Shown in pieces: positions 32,823-41,606 of a stretch of DNA of 64,000 bases. Under the pieces are notes generated by a model. The model was not told where the DNA came from and did not search any database. It worked only from the letters and a program-made list of their open reading frames with translations. How positions within the stretch are numbered: the first letter of the stretch is position 1; every line of letters begins with the position of its first letter. The DNA lies in assembly GCF_025567365.1 (NCBI RefSeq), contig NZ_JAOQJG010000001.1:434001-498000 (forward strand). Direction: 5' to 3'. Source of the DNA: Anaerostipes amylophilus. Lineage in GTDB: Bacteria; Bacillota; Clostridia; Lachnospirales; Lachnospiraceae. The translations under genes were made by a program, and so were the position numbers.

Positions 32823-35621
32823 TCATTGCATTTTCTGGTATAATTTCATCAACTCTCCCACACAATCTGCTTCCGTCATTTTTGTACTAAAGCCATACGC
32901 AGCCATAACAGCTTTATCATTTGCAGTATGTGCTCGCCGTAACTCGGCTGGCATTGTTAAAGGATCATATAAAGCCGCAAGATTACTATTAGGATATAAT
33001 GTTCTTGCTTTCAAAATTTCCTGTGCCGATTTTTCAATTTGTTCCCGATTCTTCTCCGTTACTACAGGCCACGGGAAATTGTTATACACTATTGTGTTTG
33101 AATAACTATAATCACTTTTTAATCTTCCACACACTGCTCGCATCCATGCCATATGAACATTCGACATCAATACACCAAATTCATAAAATGATGCATTTGG
33201 CATAGTGAATAATTTGTCTCCCGGAATAATTTCACCATCTAAATAATCCATTGGAATATATCTACGATTCTGAGAAGAAACTTTGGGAATCGCAATATAT
33301 TGATTTTTATGTTCAAGTATTGATGCAAATAAAGTTGGATTCTCAGCCGCTTTTTTTGTGTTCGCTCTTGTACTACTAAGTCTAAATTCACGTACTTTAT
33401 TCACCCGTTCTAATATCATCGGACATTTTTTTAATAATCCAGGATCAGCTCCAACAAGCCAAATACAATATCTCGGCTTTCGATCAATAAAATCTTTTCC
33501 CATCATATAATGTCTAAAAAACGGAGAAGCTTGTGGTTCTTTTTCCAAAAACTCTTCCTTTTCCTCTTCCGTCAATATTAAAAATCCACCATCTATTGCT
33601 TGCCCACCTAATGCTATTTCAGGAACATTACACAATGGTTTCATTCTTTTTTCAATGAATATATTTTCTGCATCAAGCAAATATCCATTAATATTATTCG
33701 CCGGAATTGCGTTCTCACCTGAATAAATTATTTTCTGCTTATTATTTACAGCTCTGCTAAAGCCAACAATTACACAATGAACATGCGCTTTTATTGACGC
33801 TTCACTATCCCATATAAATGTTCTGTATGCAAAATCAATATGTACACCTGATTCAAAAAGCGGTTTCCAGAGAATCGAAACACTTTCTCCTTGTGTAATT
33901 GAATTAGTTGATACCAATGCTGCTCTGATATTATAATTTCCCATATAGTCAGCTGCTTTTTTATACCAGCAACTAACATAATCAAGATTTCCTATACTCT
34001 TCCATCCTTCAAATATCTTCTCAACATCTTCCTTCTGCTCCGACGCCATCCAACGTGCTCCTACAAATGGCGGATTTCCCATTATAAACGATAATTTTTC
34101 TGCAGGAATTACATCATTCCAATCAACTCTTAATGCATTTCCTTCTGTGATATTTACATATGTCTTTAAAGGAAGAAAATCATCATTAAATCCATACACA
34201 ATATTTTTCGTTTCTTCCAACATTTGAGATTCTGCAATCCATAAAGCCGTTTTTGCAACTGTAACTGCAAAATCGTTAATCTCTATTCCATAAAATTGCT
34301 GAATAGAAACTCTAATTGGATTATTTACCTCTACCAATGTCATTTGTCCGCCAACTTTTTCCTTTATCACCTCATTCTCCAAACGACGAAGCGACAGGTA
34401 TGTTTCTGTAAGGAAATTTCCGGAACCACACGCAGGATCAAAAAATGTAAGTGATGCCAATTTATTTTGGAATTCTTCCAATTTTTTATCTCTGGTACGC
34501 TTCACTTGAATTGCTCTAATACTATCAAATTCCTTTTGCAAATCTTCCAAAAAAAGCGGACTAATAACTTTATGAATATTTTCAATAGATGTATAATGCA
34601 TTCCTCCTGAACGTCTGGTCTCAGGATTTAATGTAGATTCAAATACCGCTCCAAATATAGTTGGAGAAATATCACTCCAATCAAAATCTTCTGACGCTTT
34701 TGTAAGAAGTAATTCTTTAATTTCCTCTGTAAAAGGTGGTATCTCAATAGTTTCATCAGCAAATAACCCACCATTTACATACGGGAACTGAGCAAGTTCT
34801 TCCTCCAAATACTCGTCTCGCTCTGATACAGGTGTATCCAATATCTTAAATAATTCTATTAAAGCTCTCCGGCAATCCTTTACTTCATATGTTTCCAAAT
34901 AATCATGGAACATATTTCTCTTTCCAAAAATACCAGCATCTTCTGCATACAAGCAAAAAACAATTCGCACACATAAAGCATTCAGGCTCTTTAGTTTATG
35001 CTCTCTTTTTTCTTTCTGCTCAAATGTTTCATCCTTTTCCTTAATATCTGGTATACGATATTGTTTTAAAAACGCATCATAAAGAAGCCCAACAATACCT
35101 CCTGCTTTTATTGATACTTCCATTTCATGCGATATTGTCTTTACTTCCTTTTTCACCAAGAAGTCCAACAATGGATATTTGCTTTGTAATTCATCTAAAG
35201 CAATCTTTGTCGGTTCTGGCTGTTTCTGGTTCATATCATAAATCCAAATTTCAGCAAAATTTGACGTAACAATCCACCGAGCTCTTTCATCAAAAGTCAG
35301 CTTCCCATTATATCTGTCTGCCTGTTCAAATGGAGTAAGATCAACATCTCCTGAATTCCTGATTTTCTGATCCAATGCTTTTCCAAGACTCTTCTGTTCA
35401 ATAATTACTCGTGTTTCAGGAATATATACATCAATACGTTTTGTATTTCCATCAATTACAACTTTCTTTTCAAAGTTCAAACGTTCTGTCACATTATCCA
35501 TTCCCAAAACATTCGTCAATAAATCAATCCAATAAGAACGTCCATCTTCATCTTCTTTCCCTTTTCCCATCCATCGGTTTACAAATTGACGGGCAGCCTC
35601 TCTTTGTTCTGCATCTGTCAT
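32823..35621 (-). CDS. MmeI-like type IIL restriction-modification enzyme
   Basis: A single 932-residue polypeptide combines nuclease, methylase and specificity. The N-terminal nuclease core has D64 and E75-Q-K77, matching the PD-(D/E)XK site of MmeI. A helical spacer follows, then a gamma-class adenine methyltransferase with D-P-A-C-G-S-G-N-F (395-403) and N-P-P-F (516-519). A target recognition domain and the C-terminal D-P-L-T-M-P-A-E-L-R-R-A-H helix typical of the family complete it. Such enzymes methylate one strand and cut about 20 bp away. The start at 35621 has AGGAGG 7 nt upstream. All motifs appear intact. It probably protects the element or host against phage. Confidence 0.88.
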   Translation of the reverse strand: MTDAEQREAARQFVNRWMGKGKEDEDGRSYWIDLLTNVLGMDNVTERLNFEKKVVIDGNTKRIDVYIPETRVIIEQKSLGKALDQKIRNSGDVDLTPFEQADRYNGKLTFDERARWIVTSNFAEIWIYDMNQKQPEPTKIALDELQSKYPLLDFLVKKEVKTISHEMEVSIKAGGIVGLLYDAFLKQYRIPDIKEKDETFEQKEKREHKLKSLNALCVRIVFCLYAEDAGIFGKRNMFHDYLETYEVKDCRRALIELFKILDTPVSERDEYLEEELAQFPYVNGGLFADETIEIPPFTEEIKELLLTKASEDFDWSDISPTIFGAVFESTLNPETRRSGGMHYTSIENIHKVISPLFLEDLQKEFDSIRAIQVKRTRDKKLEEFQNKLASLTFFDPACGSGNFLTETYLSLRRLENEVIKEKVGGQMTLVEVNNPIRVSIQQFYGIEINDFAVTVAKTALWIAESQMLEETKNIVYGFNDDFLPLKTYVNITEGNALRVDWNDVIPAEKLSFIMGNPPFVGARWMASEQKEDVEKIFEGWKSIGNLDYVSCWYKKAADYMGNYNIRAALVSTNSITQGESVSILWKPLFESGVHIDFAYRTFIWDSEASIKAHVHCVIVGFSRAVNNKQKIIYSGENAIPANNINGYLLDAENIFIEKRMKPLCNVPEIALGGQAIDGGFLILTEEEKEEFLEKEPQASPFFRHYMMGKDFIDRKPRYCIWLVGADPGLLKKCPMILERVNKVREFRLSSTRANTKKAAENPTLFASILEHKNQYIAIPKVSSQNRRYIPMDYLDGEIIPGDKLFTMPNASFYEFGVLMSNVHMAWMRAVCGRLKSDYSYSNTIVYNNFPWPVVTEKNREQIEKSAQEILKARTLYPNSNLAALYDPLTMPAELRRAHTANDKAVMAAYGFSTKMTEADCVGELMKLYQKMQ

Positions 35622-35745
35622 GCTTTTTCCTCCTAAATAATCGTACATTCACAAATCTTTCTCCGACTATTTTTACATATCATATCCACAGTATATCATA
35701 AAATTATTACAGAACAGCATTCATATATCATTATTTGTATTTTGT

Positions 35746-36219
35746 CTACACACAAGGAACTTCTACCGCCAAATCATAATAATATTGATACATGATCATG
35801 TTATCTTTTGCTTCTATATACACTCTCTGAGCTTCTTTCATCAAGTTATTCCAAATATCTTTCCATTCACTAGGAGCCGAATCTAAAAACCACATATTAT
35901 TAAATGACATTTCTATCGTCCCCCATAAATCATCTTCTTTACGCTCAGTTTTTATATTCATCTGCATATTTCGGGCAATTTCCAATGCATCTTTTTGTAA
36001 AAAAGTGAATTTCACTACTTTTTGAGGATCTGGAACTTTCTTAAAACGACGCATATGAGCTTCTGCCTTTTTTATAATTGTTTCCAATTGTTCATCATGC
36101 CATTTTTTATCCTCTAGTATCTCTTCTTCTGACATTTGCGCTTTTTCTGCATTAATTTCTCTTTGCATTTCTTCCAATTCACGCTGTGCAATATCATAAT
36201 ATTTCTTTTCAATCACCAT
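35746..36219 (-). CDS. Hypothetical helical protein beside the restriction enzyme
   Basis: This 157-residue protein has a highly charged N-terminal coiled coil (residues 5-60, E-E-M-Q-R-E-I-N-A-E-K). A more globular C-terminal half (N-N-M-W-F-L-D-S-A-P-S-E-W) is rich in Trp, Tyr and Met. No family recognised. It lies 124 bases upstream of the MmeI-like gene on the same strand and downstream of an HTH gene that has its own terminator. A regulatory or anti-restriction partner role is possible but unsupported. Confidence 0.55.
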   Translation of the reverse strand: MVIEKKYYDIAQRELEEMQREINAEKAQMSEEEILEDKKWHDEQLETIIKKAEAHMRRFKKVPDPQKVVKFTFLQKDALEIARNMQMNIKTERKEDDLWGTIEMSFNNMWFLDSAPSEWKDIWNNLMKEAQRVYIEAKDNMIMYQYYYDLAVEVPCV

Positions 36220-36233
36220 AATCTCCCAACTCC

Positions 36234-36274
36234 ATAAAAAAAGAAACAGTCAACATTTTCGTTACAACTGTTTC
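36234..36274 (-). terminator. Terminator of the small HTH gene
   Basis: On the minus strand GAAACAGT and ACTGTTTC close a hairpin followed by seven T, directly after the stop at 36277. Confidence 0.7.
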
Positions 36275-36276
36275 CT

Positions 36277-36597
36277 TTATTTTTGAAGTCCCCGGAGCAT
36301 TTGTATCACTACATTCTGTTCTTTTTCATCAAGATTATTCCAAATATTCAGAACCTCTTGTTGTGATTCTGATAAGCTTACTGGAACATCCATTCCGGCA
36401 AAGAATTGTGCCATTGTTACTCCCAGTGCATCACATATCTTTTCTACAGTAGGCATAGTGGGTAAACTTTCTTTAGCAATAATTTTTCCAATCGAAGATT
36501 GAGATATACCAGTCAATTGTGACAGCCGATATTTACTCATATCACGTTTTTTACATAAAGCTATAATATTGTCCGCAATATAATCCTCTGTACGCAA
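36277..36597 (-). CDS. XRE-family HTH regulator
   Basis: This 106-residue protein has residues 10-65 as a Cro/C1-type helix-turn-helix (M-S-K-Y-R-L-S-Q-L-T-G-I-S-Q-S-S-I-G-K-I), then a short helical tail. It resembles SinR-like or phage-type regulators. It could act as controller of the restriction gene downstream, but a terminator separates them. TTTCGGATTTCTAG AT-rich DNA lies upstream. Confidence 0.85.
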   Translation of the reverse strand: MRTEDYIADNIIALCKKRDMSKYRLSQLTGISQSSIGKIIAKESLPTMPTVEKICDALGVTMAQFFAGMDVPVSLSESQQEVLNIWNNLDEKEQNVVIQMLRGLQK

Positions 36598-36721
36598 GTA
36601 AATACACCTCTTTCCGATAGTAGTTACCTTAATTGTAACTAGAAATCCGAAAAAATATTAGAGATGTATCTTACAAGTATTTACTAAGGGAAACAGTAGT
36701 ATTAAAACAAAAAAAATAGAA

Positions 36722-36938
36722 CTATATAAAGTTGTATTCCATTAATGCCAGCTTATTATCTAAATGCTCATATTCTCTTTGTATTTCTTCAATTTTATCA
36801 TATAGTTTCAGCACTGTCGAACCCTTTATCATTTTATTTTCTTGGCACATCTGCCGGAATTTTTCTTTGTACTCCCCGCAGTATTCTTCCTTTTTCCTCT
36901 AATTCCTTCAGTGTTTTGATTTCCTCTTTATCTGCCAT
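36722..36938 (-). pseudogene. Frameshifted small helical protein
   Basis: GGGAGG lies 8 nt before an ATG at 36938. The first frame reads M-A-D-K-E-E-I-K-T-L-K-E-L-E-E-K and soon stops. The continuation is in another frame: E-E-Y-C-G-E-Y-K-E-K-F-R-Q-M-C, then L-K-L-Y-D-K-I-E-E-I, to TAG at 36722. Removing one A from the A5 run restores a 71-residue charged helical protein. It may be a true frameshift, a sequencing error, or rarely a programmed shift. Confidence 0.65.
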
Positions 36939-37163
36939 GTATTTTCCTCCCAGACATAATTTTTAATACATAAATGATAACCCTTTTTTCACTGTTGTTC
37001 AATTACAACTCATCGCCTTTTTCTCCCATCAATCGACAATCTTCTTTTTGCTATATACATATGATATACTTCTCTTTATACAACCAATTGCTGTTGTGTA
37101 GCTCACCATTTTTTCTATCTACAACACAAAAAAGTCAAGTTGTGATGGAAAGGAGGTGAGGAC

Positions 37164-37553
37164 ATGGAAATAAATTATGCACTTATAGGCAAACGTATAA
37201 GAGAAACCCGCAAACAACGAGGATTATCTGCCGAGGAGCTGGCTGAAATTGCTGATCTTTCTACTGTTTATATAAGCTATATAGAAAATGCCAAGCGTAA
37301 ACCCAGTTTAGAATCTTTAATCAAAATTAGCAATGCACTTGAAATTACTATTGATGAATTACTCTATGGGAACTTGTTATACAATCCTACTGAATATCAA
37401 ACTGACATTGATTTATTAATGGCAGATTGTACCAGCACTGAAAAACGTTACATATTCGAGGTTCTTTCAGCCATAAAAAACATTTTACGAATCAATGATT
37501 GGCATCTATCCTCAAAACACAATTACGATGCTGATAACCTGAATGATTATTAA
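37164..37553 (+). CDS. XRE-family HTH regulator
   Basis: This 129-residue protein has residues 8-62 as a helix-turn-helix (R-K-Q-R-G-L-S-A-E-E-L-A-E-I-A-D-L-S-T-V-Y-I-S). It carries the family-typical I-E-N-A-K-R-K-P-S-L-E-S-L and a C-terminal helical part. AAAGGAGGTGAGG precedes the ATG. It is divergent from the frameshifted gene and lies upstream of the serine recombinase, from which a terminator hairpin separates it. Confidence 0.88.
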   Translation: MEINYALIGKRIRETRKQRGLSAEELAEIADLSTVYISYIENAKRKPSLESLIKISNALEITIDELLYGNLLYNPTEYQTDIDLLMADCTSTEKRYIFEVLSAIKNILRINDWHLSSKHNYDADNLNDY

Positions 37554-37587
37554 ATCATTCAATAACAATCAAATATCTATTTCTACA

Positions 37588-37630
37588 TAAACCATCCGTT
37601 AATCACTTAACCGATGGTTTATGTCTTTTT
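37588..37630 (+). terminator. Terminator between HTH gene and serine recombinase
   Basis: TAAACCATCCGTTAA and TTAACCGATGGTTTA form a stem of about 15 bp around a 4-nt loop, with one internal C/C mismatch, then ATGTCTTTTT. Confidence 0.75.
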
Positions 37631-37682
37631 CAATCCAAAAATTCTATGATAGTTATATCAACTATAAAGGATGTCGCTATTG

Positions 37683-39536
37683 ATGAAAGAAAGTGAAGAA
37701 CGAAGCAGTAATATTGATGAACAGAAAGCCAGAATCCGGCAAAGATACAAAGGTATTGATCCAGAAGAACTGGAAGTAATTCCGGCACTTCCACCAGAGG
37801 ATATTTTTAAAACAGAAAAAAAACTACGAGTAGCTGTATATGCAAGGGTATCTACGGATGATCCACGCCAAACATCCTCATATGAATTGCAGAAAAATCA
37901 TTATCAGGATGTAGTAAATAAAAATCCGAATTGGATGCTTGTAGAAATATATGCCGACGAAGGCATTTCCGGCACTTCGCTTCAACATAGAGATGCATTC
38001 AAAAAAATGATTGAAGATTGTGAATCCGGAAAAATTGATTTAATCATAACAAAAAGTGTATCCCGATTTGCAAGAAACGTTGTTGACTGTATCCGATATG
38101 TACGAGAGCTTTCTTCACTCCGTCCACCCGTCGGTGTATTTTTTGAAACAGAGCATTTAAATACTCTTGATCCCAAAAGCGAAATGATTCTGTCATTCAT
38201 GTCAACACTTGCGCAAGAAGAAAGTCATACCAAAAGTGAAATTATGAATTCTTCCATTGAAATGCGTTTTCGTCGGGGAATATTCCTTACACCTCCTCTG
38301 CTCGGATATGACCAAGACGAAAATGGAGATCTTGTAATCAATCCACATGAAGCTAAAATTGTGCAGCTTATTTTTTATATGTATCTGAATGGAAGCAGTA
38401 CTCAACAAATTGCTGATTCTTTGACAGAACTCGGTTGTAAAACAAAAAAGAATAATGATGTCTGGTCATCCAGTACCATACTACAAATCCTTCAAAATGA
38501 ACGCCATTGTGGGGATGTTCTGGCGAGAAAAACATGGACTCCAAATTATCTTGACCATAAATCAAGGAAAAACAATCAAGACCGTAATCAATACAGAAAA
38601 GTCGGACATCACGAAGCTATTATCTCCCGAGATGATTTCATAGCTGTTCAAAAATTAATTACAAATGCGAAATATGGAAATAAAGAGATTTTACCAGAAT
38701 TACATGTGATACAAGAAGGCTCTCTAAGTGGATTTATAAGCATTAATCCAAGATGGTCTGGATTTAAAGCCAGAGACTACTTTGAAGCATCTCAAAGCGT
38801 CCTTAAACCGGCAAATATGAATGTACCTGATACAATTACTGCTTCCGCCGGTTCCTTCGATTTAAGAGACTATGAAGTTGCCAGAGGACAATTTTTCTCC
38901 TCTGTTGGTCGGATTTCTGTTTCTTTTTCATATAAACAGATCTCTTTTAACAAAGATGCTATACGGAAATTTCCAAACATAAAATTTGTCGAACTGCTAA
39001 TACACCCAAGCTCAAAACTACTTGCTATCCGACCATGTTCCTCTGAAACAAAAAATAAAGTGCAGTGGTCACGTCTCAAAGATGGTCAACTTATTCCAAA
39101 ACCAATTTCCGGCGCTGCATTTTTGCCAACATTATACGAGATATTTAAATGGGACAAAAAATGCAAATATAGAATATTAGGAGTTGCCCACCAAAAAGAC
39201 AATGAAAATGTCCTTATTTTCAACATGGACGATACAGAAATACGAATACCGACAAATACCAACGACGTATCCGCCCTCAACAATAACACGTCTGATACAA
39301 TATCTGATTCTAAGAGTGTGTTAGCTTATCCTGCCGACTGGATGAATAGCTTCGGTAATAATTACTATACTCAGTCTCAAGCGCCAGAATTAACAGAATT
39401 TACAGCGGACAAAAACTGGCAGACTGCTTCAGAAAGTAAACCTTATAAAGAACCCGAGCTACAAACCACTCCCAAAGAAACCATTATACAAAATATAAAG
39501 AATATTATTACAGAAATTAAAGGAGACACCCAATGA
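37683..39536 (+). CDS. Large serine recombinase with unusual C-terminal domain
   Basis: This is a 617-residue protein. After a 45-residue charged leader it has the resolvase domain (V-Y-A-R-V-S-T-D-D with the nucleophile Ser near residue 60, S-V-S-R-F-A-R-N). The recombinase domain follows (P-P-L-L-G-Y-D, W-S-S-S-T-I-L-Q-I-L-Q-N-E, G-D-V-L). Where most large serine recombinases have a zinc ribbon and coiled coil, this one has a domain of about 130 residues (P-N-I-K-F-V-E-L-L-I-H-P, L-A-I-R-P-C) that recurs in the two genes downstream. The ATG at 37683 is chosen for its spacing to AAAGGA. It overlaps the next gene by 4 bases. Confidence 0.85.
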   Translation: MKESEERSSNIDEQKARIRQRYKGIDPEELEVIPALPPEDIFKTEKKLRVAVYARVSTDDPRQTSSYELQKNHYQDVVNKNPNWMLVEIYADEGISGTSLQHRDAFKKMIEDCESGKIDLIITKSVSRFARNVVDCIRYVRELSSLRPPVGVFFETEHLNTLDPKSEMILSFMSTLAQEESHTKSEIMNSSIEMRFRRGIFLTPPLLGYDQDENGDLVINPHEAKIVQLIFYMYLNGSSTQQIADSLTELGCKTKKNNDVWSSSTILQILQNERHCGDVLARKTWTPNYLDHKSRKNNQDRNQYRKVGHHEAIISRDDFIAVQKLITNAKYGNKEILPELHVIQEGSLSGFISINPRWSGFKARDYFEASQSVLKPANMNVPDTITASAGSFDLRDYEVARGQFFSSVGRISVSFSYKQISFNKDAIRKFPNIKFVELLIHPSSKLLAIRPCSSETKNKVQWSRLKDGQLIPKPISGAAFLPTLYEIFKWDKKCKYRILGVAHQKDNENVLIFNMDDTEIRIPTNTNDVSALNNNTSDTISDSKSVLAYPADWMNSFGNNYYTQSQAPELTEFTADKNWQTASESKPYKEPELQTTPKETIIQNIKNIITEIKGDTQ

Positions 39537-40321
39537 GCGAGCAACCTATAAATCAATGGAATATGACTACAGAACCTTCTGATATGATGAAAATCAACAC
39601 ACCTATGCCAATAACAGTCGCACCCAGCCCCTCAAATCAAATGGAAGTCATTGACGATGATTCTTTCAGCTATGACGGTTATCAAGTTGTACGTGGCGAA
39701 TTCTTCGCTCATATTTACGAACCTTCGTTTACGTTTAATAACTACAAGGTATCTGTAAATACCGCCTGCATAAAAAAACTACCCGATGTCGAATATGTGC
39801 AAATATTAGTCAATCCCATTGAAAAAAAACTGGCTGTCCGTCCCTGTCGAGAAGAAGAAAAAGACTCTTTTCGTTGGTGTTCCTCTGGAAAAAAGCGTTC
39901 GCCAAAACAAATCACCTGTCGAATTTTCTTTGCTAAAGTGATATCTCTCATGGACTGGAATCCTAATTATCGGTACAAGATTCTCGGCAAACTAATTCGT
40001 TCTGGCAATGAAATACTGTTCATTTTCGATTTAACTTCACCTGAAATATTTCCTCGTACACTAAAAGACAATGGAACTGTAACCACTGCTAGGACACCTT
40101 CTTATCCTGAAGAATGGAAGAATCAGTTCGGTATTCCAGTGGAAGAACATCAAAAATCAATGCAAGTCAATATATTTGAAGGCTACGCAGTATTTGACAT
40201 ACAAGAAAAGAAGAAGGCAACTGATAAATCCATAGAAAAAGCAAAAGAACCATCAACAACAGAAAGTGAGGAAAAATCCTATGAACAACAAACACTCTTC
40301 CCATCCACTAATATGTATTGA
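39533..40321 (+). CDS. Paralogue of the serine recombinase C-terminal domain
   Basis: This 262-residue protein has residues 45-190 that align by eye with the last part of the upstream recombinase: Y-x-V-x-R-G-x-F-F, C-I-K-K-L-P-D-V-E-Y-V-Q-I-L-V-N-P, K-L-A-V-R-P-C, and W-N-P-N-Y-R-Y-K-I-L-G. It lacks a catalytic domain. Tails of low complexity flank the domain. It overlaps neighbours on both sides (4 and 41 bases). A DNA-binding or directionality role for the recombinase is the simplest guess. No named family recognised. Confidence 0.7.
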   Translation: MSEQPINQWNMTTEPSDMMKINTPMPITVAPSPSNQMEVIDDDSFSYDGYQVVRGEFFAHIYEPSFTFNNYKVSVNTACIKKLPDVEYVQILVNPIEKKLAVRPCREEEKDSFRWCSSGKKRSPKQITCRIFFAKVISLMDWNPNYRYKILGKLIRSGNEILFIFDLTSPEIFPRTLKDNGTVTTARTPSYPEEWKNQFGIPVEEHQKSMQVNIFEGYAVFDIQEKKKATDKSIEKAKEPSTTESEEKSYEQQTLFPSTNMY

Positions 40322-40697
40322 CTTTAAAAAGAATCGTATACGAATCCACCGCAATACACTCCGTCAAATTGGTAACCCAGAATATATTCAACTTCTTGTT
40401 AATCCTGATCAAAAAATGATAGGTATAAAGGCTAGTTGTGCAGAGGATAAATTGGCACATAAAGTTAAGGATTATTTTGTCATCAATGGTAACAGTTATG
40501 AATTGTACAGCCGAGAATTACTATATTCACTTTCCCAGCTTAACCTTTCTTGGGAGAAATTTAACATTTTTCGTTTAGAAGGCAATATTTACCCAGATAA
40601 GAAAATAGCTCTATTTTCCATGGATAACATCATCACAAAACTGCCACAACCAGAATTCAAATCAGAAATAATGGGAGATGAGTATGCGCAATTATAG
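40281..40697 (+). CDS. Third, shorter copy of the same domain
   Basis: This 138-residue protein has I-R-I-H-R-N-T-L-R-Q-I-G-N-P-E-Y-I-Q-L-L-V-N-P, then M-I-G-I-K-A-S-C. A later L-Y-S-L-S-Q-L-N-L-S-W-E-K-F-N-I-F-R-L-E-G segment parallels both upstream copies. It is nearly the bare domain. The start at 40281 has GTGAGGA 8 nt upstream. It overlaps the preceding and following genes, so all are made from one transcript. Confidence 0.65.
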   Translation: MNNKHSSHPLICIDFKKNRIRIHRNTLRQIGNPEYIQLLVNPDQKMIGIKASCAEDKLAHKVKDYFVINGNSYELYSRELLYSLSQLNLSWEKFNIFRLEGNIYPDKKIALFSMDNIITKLPQPEFKSEIMGDEYAQL

Positions 40698-41604
40698 TAT
40701 ATATACATTAAAAACAAAACTAGAATTCACCAATTTGTATCAATATCTCAGTGAAAAAGATTATAAACAACTTGAACAACAGATATTATGTCATTCCTAT
40801 CACACCCCAATCTGCACATGGAATGGTATTGTCATTAATGGTATAGAAGCGTATGAATTATTTCGTAAACACAGTATTCCTTTCCGAATAAAAAGACTCC
40901 ATTTTTCCAGTAAAGAAGATGTAATTTCATGGATATGTACTGACCAACTTAAACGAGAGGATTTAACCAATATCAATAAAAAATACCTGATTGGGAAAAA
41001 ATATGATGCTGAAAAAATTTTAGTTTCAAGACAACTTTCATCTACGAATAAATCTCATATTTCCGGTGCAAGCATCGCAGCGAAAAAAATATCCGAAGAA
41101 TGTAATGTAGCAATGGCTACCGTTTACAAATATTCTGCTTACAGTAGTGCACTAGATATAATTGATGAAAAAGTTCCCGATTTTGTCAAACGAGTTCGTT
41201 CTGGTCAGCTCTGGATTTCCCAAGCTAATATTATTGAGCTTTCAGGATTATCAAAAGAGCAGCTTTTAAGCCTAAATAACTACCTTCTTGCCGAAAAGAT
41301 AGAACATCTCAGTTATCATGATATGAAAAGGGAATTACTATGGAATAATTACGCCAAACCGATGTTAAGGAAAGAATCTTCCGTTTCTATTCCTTCAATA
41401 CGCAACCTGCCACAATTTGATCCAGATGCGGAAATTGCAAGTCTTACATTGACGATTCCCTCGTGGAACAGTTCTATCGAAAGAGTATTAAAAGTTTCAG
41501 ATTTTAAAATTGCATCTGATACAGCAAAATATAAGCTTAAATATCAGCTTATGTGCCTAATATCAACAACAAATAATATTTTAAAAAAATTGGAGGAAAT
41601 ATAA
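40684..41604 (+). CDS. ParB-like protein of the recombinase cassette
   Basis: This is a 306-residue protein. The N-terminal 100 residues resemble a ParB/Srx-like nuclease-type domain (L-E-Q-Q-I-L-C-H-S-Y-H-T-P-I-C-T-W-N-G, then I-K-R-L-H-F and S-W-I-C-T-D-Q-L). An HTH-like middle follows (I-S-E-E-C-N-V-A-M-A-T-V-Y-K-Y) and a helical C-terminus. The family is an inference. GGGAG lies 6 nt before the ATG at 40684. It precedes the DUF6551-like gene by 2 bases. Confidence 0.6.
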   Translation: MRNYSIYTLKTKLEFTNLYQYLSEKDYKQLEQQILCHSYHTPICTWNGIVINGIEAYELFRKHSIPFRIKRLHFSSKEDVISWICTDQLKREDLTNINKKYLIGKKYDAEKILVSRQLSSTNKSHISGASIAAKKISEECNVAMATVYKYSAYSSALDIIDEKVPDFVKRVRSGQLWISQANIIELSGLSKEQLLSLNNYLLAEKIEHLSYHDMKRELLWNNYAKPMLRKESSVSIPSIRNLPQFDPDAEIASLTLTIPSWNSSIERVLKVSDFKIASDTAKYKLKYQLMCLISTTNNILKKLEEI

Positions 41605-41606
41605 TT

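Noticed and set aside
32559..32843. Plus-strand frame of 94 codons
   Set aside because: It reads through the long inverted repeat that forms the terminator of the restriction gene, has low complexity and no ribosome-binding site.
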